Assembly (NCBI GenBank): GCA_903925005.1
Contig: CAIYDX010000269.1
Location: forward strand, 1 to 61,032
Source: an uncultured Geobacteraceae bacterium
Lineage (GTDB): Bacteria > Desulfobacterota > Desulfuromonadia > Geobacterales > Pseudopelobacteraceae
Direction: 5' to 3'
DNA length: 61,032 nucleotides
The notes beneath the pieces were generated by a model. It was not told the origin of the DNA and did no database searches. It worked only from the letters and a program-made list of their open reading frames with translations. Shown here one piece after another: positions 1 through 8,997 of this stretch (within the stretch, counting starts at the first letter, position 1; the number at the start of each line of letters is the position of its first letter). A program made the position numbers and the translations under genes.

Positions 1-1
1 C

Positions 2-1819
2 CAGGCGCTGACGAGCACGGACCTGAACGCCCTTAGCTCTGCCAACCTCGGCAGTCTGTCGTCCACAGATATCCGTGCGCTGACGACGGCGCAGATCAAC
101 ACGCTGAGCACCGACGCGCTGAACAACCTTACTACGGCGCATCTGACCTCGTTAACAACGACCCAGATCCAGGCGCTGAGCAGCACCGACCTGAATGCGC
201 TGCACTCGGCCAACCTGCAGTCCCTGACGTCAGCGGAAATCCAGGCACTGACGACGGCGCAGATCGACACGCTGAGCACCGACGGTCTGAACCACCTGAG
301 CACGGCGCAGCTGACCGCGCTAACGACGACCCAGGTACAGGCACTGAGCAGCACCGACCTGAACGCACTGCACTCAGCCAACCTGCAATCGCTAACATCG
401 ACGGAAATCCATGCCTTGACGACGACTCAGATAAACACGCTGAGCACCGACTTTGTTAGCTCGTTGAGTACTGTGCAGGTACAAGCCCTGTCTACTCAAC
501 AGATACAGAGCATAACTACTGCCGATATTGCTGCGATGCATTCTGCCGGATTGATTGATGCTCTTACAACAGCACAAAGTCCGGCATTGACGAGTGCTCA
601 GTTGTGCGCAATCCTGGGTGATCCTATTGTACTAGACCTTACTGATGAAGGGATTCATACGGTCAGTGCTTCGGCAGGAGTCCACTTTGATTTGAATGCC
701 AGTGGCCATAACGATAGTGTTGGTTGGATTTCATCCGGTAGTGGCTTCCTGGTGAGAGATGTTAACCACAATGGTGTGATTGATAATGGCAGCGAACTTT
801 TTGGCACCGCAACGAAACTGGCGTCAGGAGTAAAGGCGCAGGATGGTTTTGCGGCATTACAGGCAATGGATTCAAACCATGATGGCGTAATCAACTCGAA
901 GGACTCCGGGTGGAATGACCTCATGGTGTGGGCCGACAGTAACCAAGATGGTGTATCTCAAGTAAGTGAAATGCACTCGCTCCAGTCACTGGGCATAACC
1001 CAGCTTAACCTGAATGCCACTCAAACGGCAGTAAACAGCAACGGCAACTGGATAATGCTCGATTCCACATACACGACTACAGACGGCAAAACCCACGAGA
1101 TGGCGGATGTCTGGTTACAGAATAACGGGACTACGACAGAGATAGCGGCACTGACAACCGCTCAGATTCATTCTTTGACTACGGCCGATATTGCCGCCCT
1201 GACTCCTGATCAGGTTCATGCGTTGACCACGGCCGATATTCTTGCCTTGTCACCCGATCAAGTACATGCGCTAAGTACGGCAGGTATTTCCGCCCTGACG
1301 CCAGATCAGGTCCGTGTCCTGACAACGGCTGACATCAGCGCCTTGTCGCCCGATCAGGTTCACGCTTTAAGTACGGCGCAGATACATGCACTTGATCCGA
1401 ACCAGGTATCTGCTTTGACCACCGCGGAAATAGGTAACTTGTCTCCGGATCAGGTGAAGGCTCTGACTGTGGATGATATTGCCGCGCTGCATGATCTTGG
1501 TAAAACGGATAACCTCACAGCGCCGCAGCTTCAGGCGATTGTGAAACCGCATCTGCTTAATCCGGAGTTTGACGATGTCCTGTTCTCCGGAAATGTAAAT
1601 ATCCATACGAATGTAATTGCCGGAACGGATCATATCCAGATGGTAGTTTCCGGCGGAGCGAATGAAGCGGTTGAGCTCATTGGCAAACATGGTGATTGGA
1701 AGGATGCAGGAACCTTGTTAGTCAATGGGTCTGAACATCATGCCTATACGAACGGGCATACTGAAATCGTGATCCAGGGAACCGTAACAACGACGATAAA
1801 GGATGTGCTGATCGGATAA
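2..1819 (+). CDS. Octapeptide-repeat, calcium-loop surface or secreted protein (C-terminal part)
   Basis: The frame is open from the left edge, so the true start lies outside the window; about 605 residues are visible. Residues from position 2 to about 590 and again from about 1140 to 1500 are tandem eight-residue units of the form (S/T)(T/S)x(Q/D/E)(I/L/V)xxL, e.g. TTAQIDTL, STDGLNHL. Between them lies a domain with three Asp-rich calcium-type loops (DVNHNGVIDNG, DSNHDGVIN, DSNQDGVSQ), the arrangement seen next to RTX/haemolysin-type proteins. The C-terminus (after about 1560) is a different, probably beta-rich region ending IKDVLIG, which could carry a type I secretion signal. Large size, repeats and Ca loops suggest an adhesin-like or S-layer-like protein; this is inference. 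No secretion genes are visible nearby. Confidence 0.7.
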   Translation, partial: QALTSTDLNALSSANLGSLSSTDIRALTTAQINTLSTDALNNLTTAHLTSLTTTQIQALSSTDLNALHSANLQSLTSAEIQALTTAQIDTLSTDGLNHLSTAQLTALTTTQVQALSSTDLNALHSANLQSLTSTEIHALTTTQINTLSTDFVSSLSTVQVQALSTQQIQSITTADIAAMHSAGLIDALTTAQSPALTSAQLCAILGDPIVLDLTDEGIHTVSASAGVHFDLNASGHNDSVGWISSGSGFLVRDVNHNGVIDNGSELFGTATKLASGVKAQDGFAALQAMDSNHDGVINSKDSGWNDLMVWADSNQDGVSQVSEMHSLQSLGITQLNLNATQTAVNSNGNWIMLDSTYTTTDGKTHEMADVWLQNNGTTTEIAALTTAQIHSLTTADIAALTPDQVHALTTADILALSPDQVHALSTAGISALTPDQVRVLTTADISALSPDQVHALSTAQIHALDPNQVSALTTAEIGNLSPDQVKALTVDDIAALHDLGKTDNLTAPQLQAIVKPHLLNPEFDDVLFSGNVNIHTNVIAGTDHIQMVVSGGANEAVELIGKHGDWKDAGTLLVNGSEHHAYTNGHTEIVIQGTVTTTIKDVLIG

Positions 1820-1844
1820 ATTGGAATAAATGGCATTCAAGTTT

Positions 1845-1881
1845 CGCCGAGTCCTGTATCTGGGCTCGGCGTTTCTTTTTT
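1845..1881 (+). terminator. Rho-independent terminator of the repeat protein gene
   Basis: Perfect 7-bp stem CGCCGAG/CTCGGCG with a 13-nt loop, followed directly by a T-rich run, 25 bases after the stop codon of the upstream gene. Confidence 0.8.
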
Positions 1882-1929
1882 GCCCGCCAGGCATGGCGCG
1901 TGGTGAGATAGGTTGTCTGCTTAACTCAT

Positions 1930-2295
1930 TCAGCTACGATCGGACGCGAAAAATTCCTTGGCTTTTTCCATATCATCGAACATTTCAAACTTACGGTTGC
2001 TGAAATTGGAAACGATCATCAGCAACACCTGTTGCATACCGGACGCGCCGACCACCGCCGACTTGATTACATACGGTTCATTCTCCCTGGTCAACTGTTT
2101 CAGCTTTTCAACGACATCGAGATCGTATTTTGCGCCTGTGGCAATCGTAATGGTATAGACCGACTTCTTTGGCTGAGACCGTACCTGGAGGGCGCATTCG
2201 TTGATAATGGGCTGCATCTCGGTCGGTTTGCAGTTGCAGAAGTCCAGCACAAAAATCTTCTTTCCCTTATATTCTATGAATTGGGCTCTTTCCAT
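1930..2295 (-). CDS. Conserved small protein, possibly SpoIIAA/STAS-like
   Basis: 121 residues, no signal peptide or membrane segment. A strong AAGGAG lies 8 bases before the ATG. The protein starts with a short beta-rich stretch (FIEYKGKKIFVLDFCNC), followed by alternating strand and helix segments ending in a charged helix (DDMEKAKEFFAS). This resembles small SpoIIAA-like proteins with a STAS-type fold, in which a thiol- or phospho-independent role is usually unknown. The fold assignment is from overall pattern only and the function is not known. It is convergent with the repeat protein and lies downstream of dut. Confidence 0.55.
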   Translation of the reverse strand: MERAQFIEYKGKKIFVLDFCNCKPTEMQPIINECALQVRSQPKKSVYTITIATGAKYDLDVVEKLKQLTRENEPYVIKSAVVGASGMQQVLLMIVSNFSNRKFEMFDDMEKAKEFFASDRS

Positions 2296-2328
2296 TATAT
2301 AGCTCCTTTCAAACCGAACGGTTTATTG

Positions 2329-2793
2329 TTAATGACTCCCGGTCGAACCAAACCCGCCGGTTCCCCGGTCGCTTTCCAGACCAAATTCCGCAACCAGACT
2401 CAAATCGGCCTGCAGCACCGGCACGAACATCATCTGACAGATCCTCTCGCCCGGTTCAATAGTGTAGGGGGCTGTGCCACGATTGACGATCCCGATTCCG
2501 ATCTCTCCCTGATAGTCCGAATCGATAACGCCGACTGTATTTGCCAGCACTATGCCGTGCTTGATGCCGAGGCCTGAACGCGGCACGAGGAGGGCCACCA
2601 GGCCGGGGTCGTGAATGCTGATGGCAATGCCACTTGGAACCAATACGGTCTCGCCCGGCTGCACGGTTTTTGGTGTTTCCAGACAGGCACGCAGATCCAG
2701 TGCCGCAGCGCCGCTCGTTGCATATGAAGGGAGCGGAATGGCCTTGCCGATCAGTGGATTCATTATTTTGGTTTCAATTTTAGGTCGCATCAT
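2329..2793 (-). CDS. dut: dUTP diphosphatase
   Basis: 154 residues, the usual length for trimeric dUTPases, which hydrolyse dUTP to dUMP and pyrophosphate to keep uracil out of DNA. All five family motifs are visible in order: [29 protein letters not shown] (with the catalytic Asp), GERICQMMF and the C-terminal Gly-rich [11 protein letters not shown] that closes over the substrate. AGGAAA precedes the first ATG by 5 bases. The next codon is also ATG and could be used. Divergent from trpS. Confidence 0.95.
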   Translation of the reverse strand: MMRPKIETKIMNPLIGKAIPLPSYATSGAAALDLRACLETPKTVQPGETVLVPSGIAISIHDPGLVALLVPRSGLGIKHGIVLANTVGVIDSDYQGEIGIGIVNRGTAPYTIEPGERICQMMFVPVLQADLSLVAEFGLESDRGTGGFGSTGSH

Positions 2794-2875
2794 GTAAATT
2801 TCCTGTTTTTGAGTAGAGTCTTTTCATCGGCTCACTTTAGCAGAATTGACCAATAGGAACAAGGAGCGTTTTACC

Positions 2876-3856
2876 ATGAAACAACGCGTTGTCAGCGGCA
2901 TGAGGCCGAGCGGCAGGCTGCATATCGGACATTATCACGGAGTACTGGAAAACTGGGTCAGAATGCAGGATTCCTTCGACTGTTTCTTTTTTGTCGCCGA
3001 TTGGCATTCGCTGACGACGGAATATGCCGATACCTCCGGAATTGCCCAGAGTATCCGCGATATGGTGCTGGATTGGGTGGCCTTCGGACTTGATCCTCAA
3101 AAGTGCACTATCTTTCGCCAAAGTCTGGTGCCCCATCATTCCGAGCTGAATCTGATCCTTTCAATGGTTACGCCGGTATCCTGGCTGGAGCGCAACCCGA
3201 CATACAAGGATATGCTCGACAACATAGAACAGCGCGACTTGACGACGTTCGGTTTTCTGGGGTATCCGGTGCTGATGGCGGCCGATATTATCCTGTACAA
3301 GGCCACGCGGGTGCCGGTCGGACATGATCAGCTGCCGCATCTGGAAATTACCCGTGAAATCGCCCGGCGCTTTAATCATCTTTATGGCGAGGTTTTTCCA
3401 GAACCTGAAGCGCTGCTGACCGAGACCCCCAAACTGCCCGGTCTGGATGGGCGTAAAATGAGCAAGTCATACAATAATTCGATCTATCTTTCCGATACGG
3501 CTGAAGAGACCGGCAAGAAGGTTATGTCGATGGTGACCGATACCAATCGGGTTCGCAGGGCCGATCCGGGCGAGCCGGATATCTGCGTGGCTTTCAATCT
3601 GCACCGTTTGTACGTTCCCCAGGAGAAACTTGATGAGATAATTCCTGCCTGCCGCAACGCGACCATAGGGTGCGTGGAGTGCAAGAAAATATTGGCCGGC
3701 TTTCTGGACGAACGTCTGGCGCCATTCCGCGCCCGGCGTGAAGAGTTGGCCGCCAACCCCGGTTTTGTCGATGAATTGCTGCAGGAGGGGAGCCGGAAGG
3801 CCTCGCTGATATCTGATGCGGTGATGACCGAAGTTCGTACGGCGCTCAAATTCTGA
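2876..3856 (+). CDS. trpS: Tryptophanyl-tRNA synthetase
   Basis: Class I aminoacyl-tRNA synthetase of 326 residues that charges tRNA-Trp. The HIGH signature is present exactly (RLHIGHYHG near residue 21), as is KMSKS (GRKMSKSYNN near residue 200), with the Rossmann catalytic core between. The ATG at 2876 is preferred over an in-frame codon 30 bases upstream because AAGGAG (2861-2866) sits 9 bases before it and the protein then begins at the conserved MKQRVVSGMRPSG. It heads a probable run trpS-scpA-scpB-MEMO, although a palindromic repeat separates it from scpA. Confidence 0.95.
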   Translation: MKQRVVSGMRPSGRLHIGHYHGVLENWVRMQDSFDCFFFVADWHSLTTEYADTSGIAQSIRDMVLDWVAFGLDPQKCTIFRQSLVPHHSELNLILSMVTPVSWLERNPTYKDMLDNIEQRDLTTFGFLGYPVLMAADIILYKATRVPVGHDQLPHLEITREIARRFNHLYGEVFPEPEALLTETPKLPGLDGRKMSKSYNNSIYLSDTAEETGKKVMSMVTDTNRVRRADPGEPDICVAFNLHRLYVPQEKLDEIIPACRNATIGCVECKKILAGFLDERLAPFRARREELAANPGFVDELLQEGSRKASLISDAVMTEVRTALKF

Positions 3857-3861
3857 AATGA

Positions 3862-3980
3862 AAAACTACTGCGGGGTCGATCTGCTGCGTTGCCGCTTGT
3901 TCGAAAACTCAACGTACTTGAGAGTACGTTTCGCTTCCTCGCTCGCTTGCGCCTTGCATATCGACCTCCTCATTACGTTT
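3862..3980. repeat. Intergenic palindromic repeat element (copy 1)
   Basis: The trpS-scpA gap is occupied by a nested inverted repeat. The outer arms are GGTCGAT (3875-3881) and ATCGACC (3960-3966), and the core is the 18-base hairpin ACGTACT-TGAG-AGTACGT (3912-3929). A differently sized element with the same style of core (CGTACTG-AC-CAGTACG) lies at 44049-44167, suggesting a dispersed family. An open frame runs through it into scpA but has no coding character. Confidence 0.6.
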
Positions 3981-3994
3981 TTGCAGAGGCTCGC

Positions 3995-4807
3995 ATGACT
4001 GTCGAGGCGAAACAACACCGTGACGAGCATTTACCGCTGCTGGACGGTGTTCATGAACAGTACAGCGTTCACCTCGACAAGTTCGATGGGCCGATGGATC
4101 TGCTGCTGCATCTGATCAAGAAAAACGAGCTGGATATCTGCGATATTTCGATTGCGGTCATCACCCGCCAGTATCTTGATTTCATCAAGCTGATGAAGGA
4201 TCTTAACCTTGAAGTGGCGGGCGATTTTCTGGTTATGGCGGCCACGCTGCTGCAGATCAAATCCCGACAGCTGCTTCCGGTTGACGAGCAGGAAGAGCCT
4301 GAGGCGGAAGAAGGAGACCCGCGCAATGAACTGGTGCGGCGACTGCTGGAGTATCAGCAGTACAAGGAGGCCGGCATGGTGATCGGCGCGCGGGCGATGC
4401 TGGGGCGGGAAGTTTTTGCCCGCACGGCTACTGAACCGGTGCTGGCTGCGGCACAAAACGTCGAAGGGCCGCTGGAAGTTACCCTGTTTGAACTGGTAGA
4501 TGCCTTTCGACTGCTTTTGCAACGCATTCCGGCCGAAAGTTTCCATGACGTTGCTCCGGGCGACTCGCTCAGCATTGCCGATTGTATCAACGAAGTTCTC
4601 TCCTTGCTTCAGGAGCAAGATACCGTCCAGTTTGACGACCTGGTGCGAGATGACGGTAGAAGTGAATTTACCCGCGAACGGATTATCGTCACCTTTCTGG
4701 CTCTTCTGGAACTCTGCCGTCTCAAGCTGATCCGTATTTTTCAGGGGAATGATCATGGCTCGATCTGGTTTGTTCCGGCAGTGGCCGCAGATTCCACCGA
4801 GGTTTGA
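3995..4807 (+). CDS. scpA: Segregation and condensation protein A
   Basis: Kleisin subunit of the SMC-ScpAB condensin, bridging SMC heads during chromosome segregation. 270 residues from the ATG at 3995. The N-terminal ScpA signature is clear (YSVHLDKFDGPMDLLLHLIKK region), followed by an acidic linker near residues 105-115 and the C-terminal winged-helix-like part (FLALLELCRLKLI). The open frame extends 105 bases upstream, but that part is the palindromic repeat, and homologues begin near MTVEAKQ. A weak AGAGG lies 6 bases upstream. scpB starts 6 bases after the stop. Confidence 0.95.
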   Translation: MTVEAKQHRDEHLPLLDGVHEQYSVHLDKFDGPMDLLLHLIKKNELDICDISIAVITRQYLDFIKLMKDLNLEVAGDFLVMAATLLQIKSRQLLPVDEQEEPEAEEGDPRNELVRRLLEYQQYKEAGMVIGARAMLGREVFARTATEPVLAAAQNVEGPLEVTLFELVDAFRLLLQRIPAESFHDVAPGDSLSIADCINEVLSLLQEQDTVQFDDLVRDDGRSEFTRERIIVTFLALLELCRLKLIRIFQGNDHGSIWFVPAVAADSTEV

Positions 4808-4813
4808 TTTGCC

Positions 4814-5419
4814 ATGAACTCCGAATTATCTTCGATTATAGAGAGCCTCATTTTTACCGCCGATTCGGCCCTTTCAACCGATCGTCTCTGCGATCTATTG
4901 GACGAATATGAGCGCGATGAGATCAAAGCTTCTCTGGCAGAGATCGTTGACCATTATCAGGTAAGGGGAGGGGGCTTCGAGCTGGTTGAGGTTGCCGGAG
5001 GGTGGCAATTCAGAAGCCGCCCCGCGTTTCACAGCTACATAACCCGCCATATCAAAACCAGAGCGGCAAAATTTTCACAATCCGCACTGGAGACCCTGGC
5101 GATAGTCGCCTATCGCCAGCCGATTACCCGCGCCGAAGTAGAACATCTGCGCGGTGTCGATTGCGGCGGAGTTCTCAAATCGCTGCTGGAAAAGCATCTG
5201 GTGCGTATTATGGGGAAAAAGGATATTCCGGGGCGTCCTCTGATTTATGGCACTTCAAAGGAATTTCTTGAAATATTCGGGCTCAAGGATTTAAAATCAT
5301 TGCCGACGCTTAAAGAAATTCAGGCCCTGGACGAACAGCCTCAGTATGAACGTCAGGAGGAGTTACAGCTTGAGCCGGAGAAGGCGATTCCGGTGGAGAG
5401 CCAGTTGCCGTTTGAATAG
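4814..5419 (+). CDS. scpB: Segregation and condensation protein B
   Basis: 201 residues, two winged-helix domains; ScpB dimers clamp the ScpA kleisin in the SMC complex. The typical central stretch FSQSALETLAIVAYRQPITRAEVEHLRGVDCGG is recognisable across residues 91-122, with KDIPGRPLIYGTSKEFLEIFGL after it. The C-terminus is an acidic, probably disordered tail. Six bases separate it from scpA, so the two are surely cotranscribed. Confidence 0.95.
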   Translation: MNSELSSIIESLIFTADSALSTDRLCDLLDEYERDEIKASLAEIVDHYQVRGGGFELVEVAGGWQFRSRPAFHSYITRHIKTRAAKFSQSALETLAIVAYRQPITRAEVEHLRGVDCGGVLKSLLEKHLVRIMGKKDIPGRPLIYGTSKEFLEIFGLKDLKSLPTLKEIQALDEQPQYERQEELQLEPEKAIPVESQLPFE

Positions 5420-5434
5420 AGACAGGGGGGGATC

Positions 5435-6238
5435 ATGCAGCGACAGCCAGCCGTAGCAGGTCAGTTTTATCCGGGGAGCGAACATGGCCTTCGCATCGCA
5501 TTGTCCCGGCTGATACCGGAAAATGCCGCGCCGCAGCCGGTAAAAGGCATCATTTCACCCCACGCCGGTTATGTTTATTCCGGCGCGATCGCCGGCAAGG
5601 TCTTCTCCCGGATTGCCATTCCGGACACGGTTCTGATCATCGGTCCCAATCATCATGGCGCCGGGGCGGCAGCCGCGCTCTACCCCGATGGCGAATGGCT
5701 GACTCCGCTTGGGGTTACGGCTATCAACACCCGTCTGAACTCGCTTTTACTCCAGCATTCCCCGTACTTTCGGTCTGACACTGTCGCTCATCAGCGTGAA
5801 CACTCTCTTGAGGTCCAGCTCCCTTTCATTCAGTATCTCCATCCAGAGGCGACTATTTCAGCGATCTGCCTCGGCCATGGCGACTATGCCGCTCTGCGTG
5901 ACATCGGCCATGCCATTGCCGCTGCTATCCGGGAATATGGCGAAGATGTGCTGATTGTGGCCAGTTCGGATATGACTCATTACGAATCGGCCGACTCTGC
6001 CCGGCAAAAGGATGAAATGGCGCTTGAACGGGCTCTGGCGCTGGATGGCAAAGGGCTGCTGGAGGTTTGCCAGGGCCACAGGATCACCATGTGCGGCGTC
6101 ATGCCGGCAACCGTCATGATTGAGGCGGCTATCACGCTGGGTGCGCAGAAGGCCGAGCTGGTAGCGTACGGCAACAGTGGCGACGTGAGTGGCGATAATG
6201 AACGGGTGGTCGGCTATGCGGCGGTGACGGTGTATTGA
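5435..6238 (+). CDS. amrB: MEMO1-family (AmmeMemoRadiSam system B) protein
   Basis: 267 residues matching the MEMO family throughout: start RQPAVAGQFYPG, ISPHAGYVYSGAIAG near residue 41, IIGPNHHG, HQREHSLEVQLPF, ASSDMTHY, and CGVMPATVMIEA with the conserved Cys. The family is related to extradiol dioxygenases and keeps metal-ligand-like His residues. In bacteria it often goes with a radical SAM protein and an AMMECR1 protein of unknown pathway, but neither partner is in this window. It follows scpB by 15 bases with a G-rich ribosome site, as last gene of the run. Confidence 0.9.
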   Translation: MQRQPAVAGQFYPGSEHGLRIALSRLIPENAAPQPVKGIISPHAGYVYSGAIAGKVFSRIAIPDTVLIIGPNHHGAGAAAALYPDGEWLTPLGVTAINTRLNSLLLQHSPYFRSDTVAHQREHSLEVQLPFIQYLHPEATISAICLGHGDYAALRDIGHAIAAAIREYGEDVLIVASSDMTHYESADSARQKDEMALERALALDGKGLLEVCQGHRITMCGVMPATVMIEAAITLGAQKAELVAYGNSGDVSGDNERVVGYAAVTVY

Positions 6239-6285
6239 GATTATGTTGTTTCATGGATTATAAAATGTGACATGGCCATGATCTC

Positions 6286-6912
6286 CTATTTTGTGCCGAA
6301 AATCTTGTCTCCGGCATCGCCGAGTCCAGGCAGAATATACCCCTGTCCGTTCAGGCCGTCGTCAATCGAGGCGACGTAGATATCCACGTCGGGATGGGCC
6401 GCAGTGACCCGCTTGATCCCTTCGGGGACGGCAACAAGAAAAATCCCCTTGATTCGTGGACAACCGGCTGCTTTCAGCATTTCGATTGTTGCGAGCAGGG
6501 ACCCGCCGGTGGCCAGCATCGGATCGATAATCAGTGCGGTACGCTCTTCCATCCCTGAGGCCAGTTTTTCATAGTAGGCGACCGGTTCCAGCGTCTCTTC
6601 GTTGCGGTAGAGACCGACTATGCTGACCTTGGCGTTCGGGATCATGTCGAGAACACCATTCATCATCCCCAGACCGGCCCGCAGGATCGGTACCACTGTG
6701 ATCTTCTTCCCTTTTATCTGCTGGACGTCGATCGGGCCTGTCCACCCTGTGACTGTGATGGTTTCGGTTTCAAGATCCGTCGTCGCTTCGTACGTCAAGA
6801 GGCGCGCGACTTCGGAGGCTAGTTCGCGAAACTCTTTGGAACTCAGATCGGACTTGCGCATCAGGCCTAGTTTGTGCTGAATCAGCGGGTGCTTGACTTC
6901 GTATACCGCCAT
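6286..6912 (-). CDS. upp: Uracil phosphoribosyltransferase
   Basis: 208 residues, typical length. Converts uracil and PRPP to UMP in pyrimidine salvage. The PRPP-binding loop is present as [13 protein letters not shown] (near residue 126), with the N-terminal [12 protein letters not shown] and the C-terminal [23 protein letters not shown] motif that binds uracil. GGGAG lies 8 bases before the ATG. Monocistronic by position, convergent with the MEMO gene. Confidence 0.96.
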   Translation of the reverse strand: MAVYEVKHPLIQHKLGLMRKSDLSSKEFRELASEVARLLTYEATTDLETETITVTGWTGPIDVQQIKGKKITVVPILRAGLGMMNGVLDMIPNAKVSIVGLYRNEETLEPVAYYEKLASGMEERTALIIDPMLATGGSLLATIEMLKAAGCPRIKGIFLVAVPEGIKRVTAAHPDVDIYVASIDDGLNGQGYILPGLGDAGDKIFGTK

Positions 6913-7040
6913 GTCGGTGCTCCCTGTTTGAAAAATAGTTTACTGTGGATTGAACAGCTTGGTTTTTCTCTTGGTGACAAGTGGAGGACATTTCACAATC
7001 TGCTGCCCCGACACTTTTGATTTGGCGCTGCCGCAATTTT

Positions 7041-7706
7041 TCAAAGGCAGGCATCACCTATTACCGCCAGCGGATGCAGCGCCGGATCGAGCCAACGCAG
7101 AATCCGGACCATATCAGACTCAGCCGCGGCGATGCAGCCTGCTGTAGGGGATATGGGACTGTGCCAGATGTGGAAAAAAATGGCGCTGCCATTCCCTGGG
7201 ACGGTCGCCTTGGTGTTGTATTCGACGACGATGCCGTACTTGTACAGGTCATCGCCCCGTTTCATGATCTCGTAGGAGAGCCCTTCACCATCCTTTTTAT
7301 CTGCCAGCCTGTTGTAACGGTCGGACCTGGCATCGTCGATCCAGATCATCTCCGGAGTAAGGACGATGTACGGCATCTTTGTCGCTAACGGCTCATAGCC
7401 GAATCCCCTCTCCAGAGTAAATACGCCTGATGGGGTCCGTCCGTCCCCTTCCCGCTTTTCTCCCACGGGAGCCAGGCCGTTTCTCCCCGTCACCGCAGGA
7501 ATCGCCGCACCAAGCGGCTGCCAGCCGTCGCCGCCTCGCTCGTAGAGGCGGATCGCCATGCCGGTCTCTTCCCAGTCCACCACCACTGCTTGCCGGCTCG
7601 TTACGGGAAAAGTCCCCCGGCAATTTTCGAACGCTTGCCACGGCCCGAGATGACACCCCGCCAGTAGGATCAGGGCAAGTAAAAGTACACATTCCCGCAC
7701 CATCAT
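7041..7706 (-). CDS. L,D-transpeptidase (YkuD-family) lipoprotein
   Basis: 221 residues from the ATG at 7706, which overlaps the stop of the upstream symporter gene as ATGA; a longer frame starting at 7736 is less likely. The N-terminus is a lipoprotein signal (LLLALILLAGC). The catalytic YkuD signature is near the end: GSAIFFHIW, then SPTAGCIA with the nucleophilic Cys. The family cross-links or modifies peptidoglycan, or hydrolyses D-amino acid links. The VanX-like dipeptidase gene farther upstream supports a cell-wall setting. Substrate is not predictable. Confidence 0.85.
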   Translation of the reverse strand: MMVRECVLLLALILLAGCHLGPWQAFENCRGTFPVTSRQAVVVDWEETGMAIRLYERGGDGWQPLGAAIPAVTGRNGLAPVGEKREGDGRTPSGVFTLERGFGYEPLATKMPYIVLTPEMIWIDDARSDRYNRLADKKDGEGLSYEIMKRGDDLYKYGIVVEYNTKATVPGNGSAIFFHIWHSPISPTAGCIAAAESDMVRILRWLDPALHPLAVIGDACL

Positions 7707-8932
7707 GATTCCGTCCCCTCTTGTCCCGTACAGCATTCAGTACCTGCCGTCAGCCGGGTCACCATCATGGCCGCTACGTTGTCGCCGGTGGCATTCAGCA
7801 AAGTTGCCAACGGATCGATGATTATGCTGATGGCTGCCAGAAGTGGAAGTATCTCAGCAGGGAAACCGAACAGTGACAGGATCAGCATCTCACCGATCAT
7901 GCCGCCGCTCGGGATGGCTCCCACAACTACCCCGACCAGGATAGCGACCCCGACCGCCATGAGCAGCCGTCCGAAAGTCAGTTCCTGGTGGAACAGGCTC
8001 ATCGCGAACAGCACCTTGAGCACGCCGCCAATTACCGAACCATCCTTGTGCAAAGCCGCCCCTATCGGAATCACCACATCGCAGACATCGGCCGGCACCC
8101 CCATTTTCGGCGCCGCTTCCAGGTTGACCGGCATGGTTGCCATGCTGGAACAGGTCCCCAGCGCGGTGAGGGACGGACCCAGCATATGAGCCCAGAAGCG
8201 GCGGACGGCGGCAGAACCACCGGATAAAAAAGCAAACAGGGAAAAACCCCCGAAAAAGTAGAGGGCGGAAAAAACGTAGTAGACAACAAAAACCTTGATA
8301 TAGGCGCCGGCCAGCGCTTCGCCGGTATCTACGACAGTGGCGGCGAACCATGCCAGAAGCCCCACCGGGGCAAAGTACATTACGTAATCGATCAGGCGGA
8401 TGAAAACCTTGGCCCCGGCGGCCAGGAACCGGCTAAATGATGCGCCCCCCTCCTTGCAGGCTCTGGTTGCCAGCCCGACTCCAACCGAAAAGACGATCAA
8501 CGGGAGCATGGATTTGCGCGAAATCAGTTCCGGGAAATCGGCGGCGGTGAAGGCCTTCACCAGTTGCGCCGGCAGCGACGGCACCTCCTGCAGCGGCAGG
8601 CTTTTCAGGATAATTCCGACGCCGGGTGTCGGCTGCACCAATAGCATGAAGATGAGTGAACCGACAGCGGCAACGATGCTCGTCGCCAGAAAAACGAAGA
8701 ACATGGCCCAAGAGACCCTTGACAGCCGCTTGCTGTCGGTACTGGCGGCAATGGCGGAAGAGACCGTGAAAAAAACGAGCGGCACGATGATCATGAAGAT
8801 CAGGTTGAGAAACAGATCTCCCAGAGGGCGAATGGCCCGCGCCGCGTCGGGGCGGCAGGTGCCCAGCAGTACGCCGCCCGCAATGGACAGGAGCAGGAGC
8901 AGGGGAAATCCGTAGGTTTTCAGCAGCTTCAT
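7703..8932 (-). CDS. Dicarboxylate/amino acid:cation symporter (DAACS family)
   Basis: 409 residues with the eight-helix plus re-entrant-loop pattern of GltP/DctA-type transporters. Visible family motifs are the Ser-rich loop GTCSSMATMP, PIGAALHKDGS, the second loop IPSGGMIGEM and the substrate/sodium-site helix DPLATLLNATGDNVAAMM. Likely imports an acidic amino acid or dicarboxylate with Na+ or H+; the exact substrate cannot be read. GAGG lies 6 bases before the ATG. Its stop overlaps the start of the L,D-transpeptidase gene, so they are translationally coupled. Confidence 0.9.
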   Translation of the reverse strand: MKLLKTYGFPLLLLLSIAGGVLLGTCRPDAARAIRPLGDLFLNLIFMIIVPLVFFTVSSAIAASTDSKRLSRVSWAMFFVFLATSIVAAVGSLIFMLLVQPTPGVGIILKSLPLQEVPSLPAQLVKAFTAADFPELISRKSMLPLIVFSVGVGLATRACKEGGASFSRFLAAGAKVFIRLIDYVMYFAPVGLLAWFAATVVDTGEALAGAYIKVFVVYYVFSALYFFGGFSLFAFLSGGSAAVRRFWAHMLGPSLTALGTCSSMATMPVNLEAAPKMGVPADVCDVVIPIGAALHKDGSVIGGVLKVLFAMSLFHQELTFGRLLMAVGVAILVGVVVGAIPSGGMIGEMLILSLFGFPAEILPLLAAISIIIDPLATLLNATGDNVAAMMVTRLTAGTECCTGQEGTES

Positions 8933-8997
8933 GGATACCTCGCGCCTGTTTTTATTTTGTGCAGCTTATCACACGAATTCTCCACGCTTCCGTTCCC

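Noticed and set aside
2032..2577. Long plus-strand frame opposite dut and the small SpoIIAA-like gene
   Set aside because: Antisense to two genes with clear family motifs and ribosome sites; composition is not coding.
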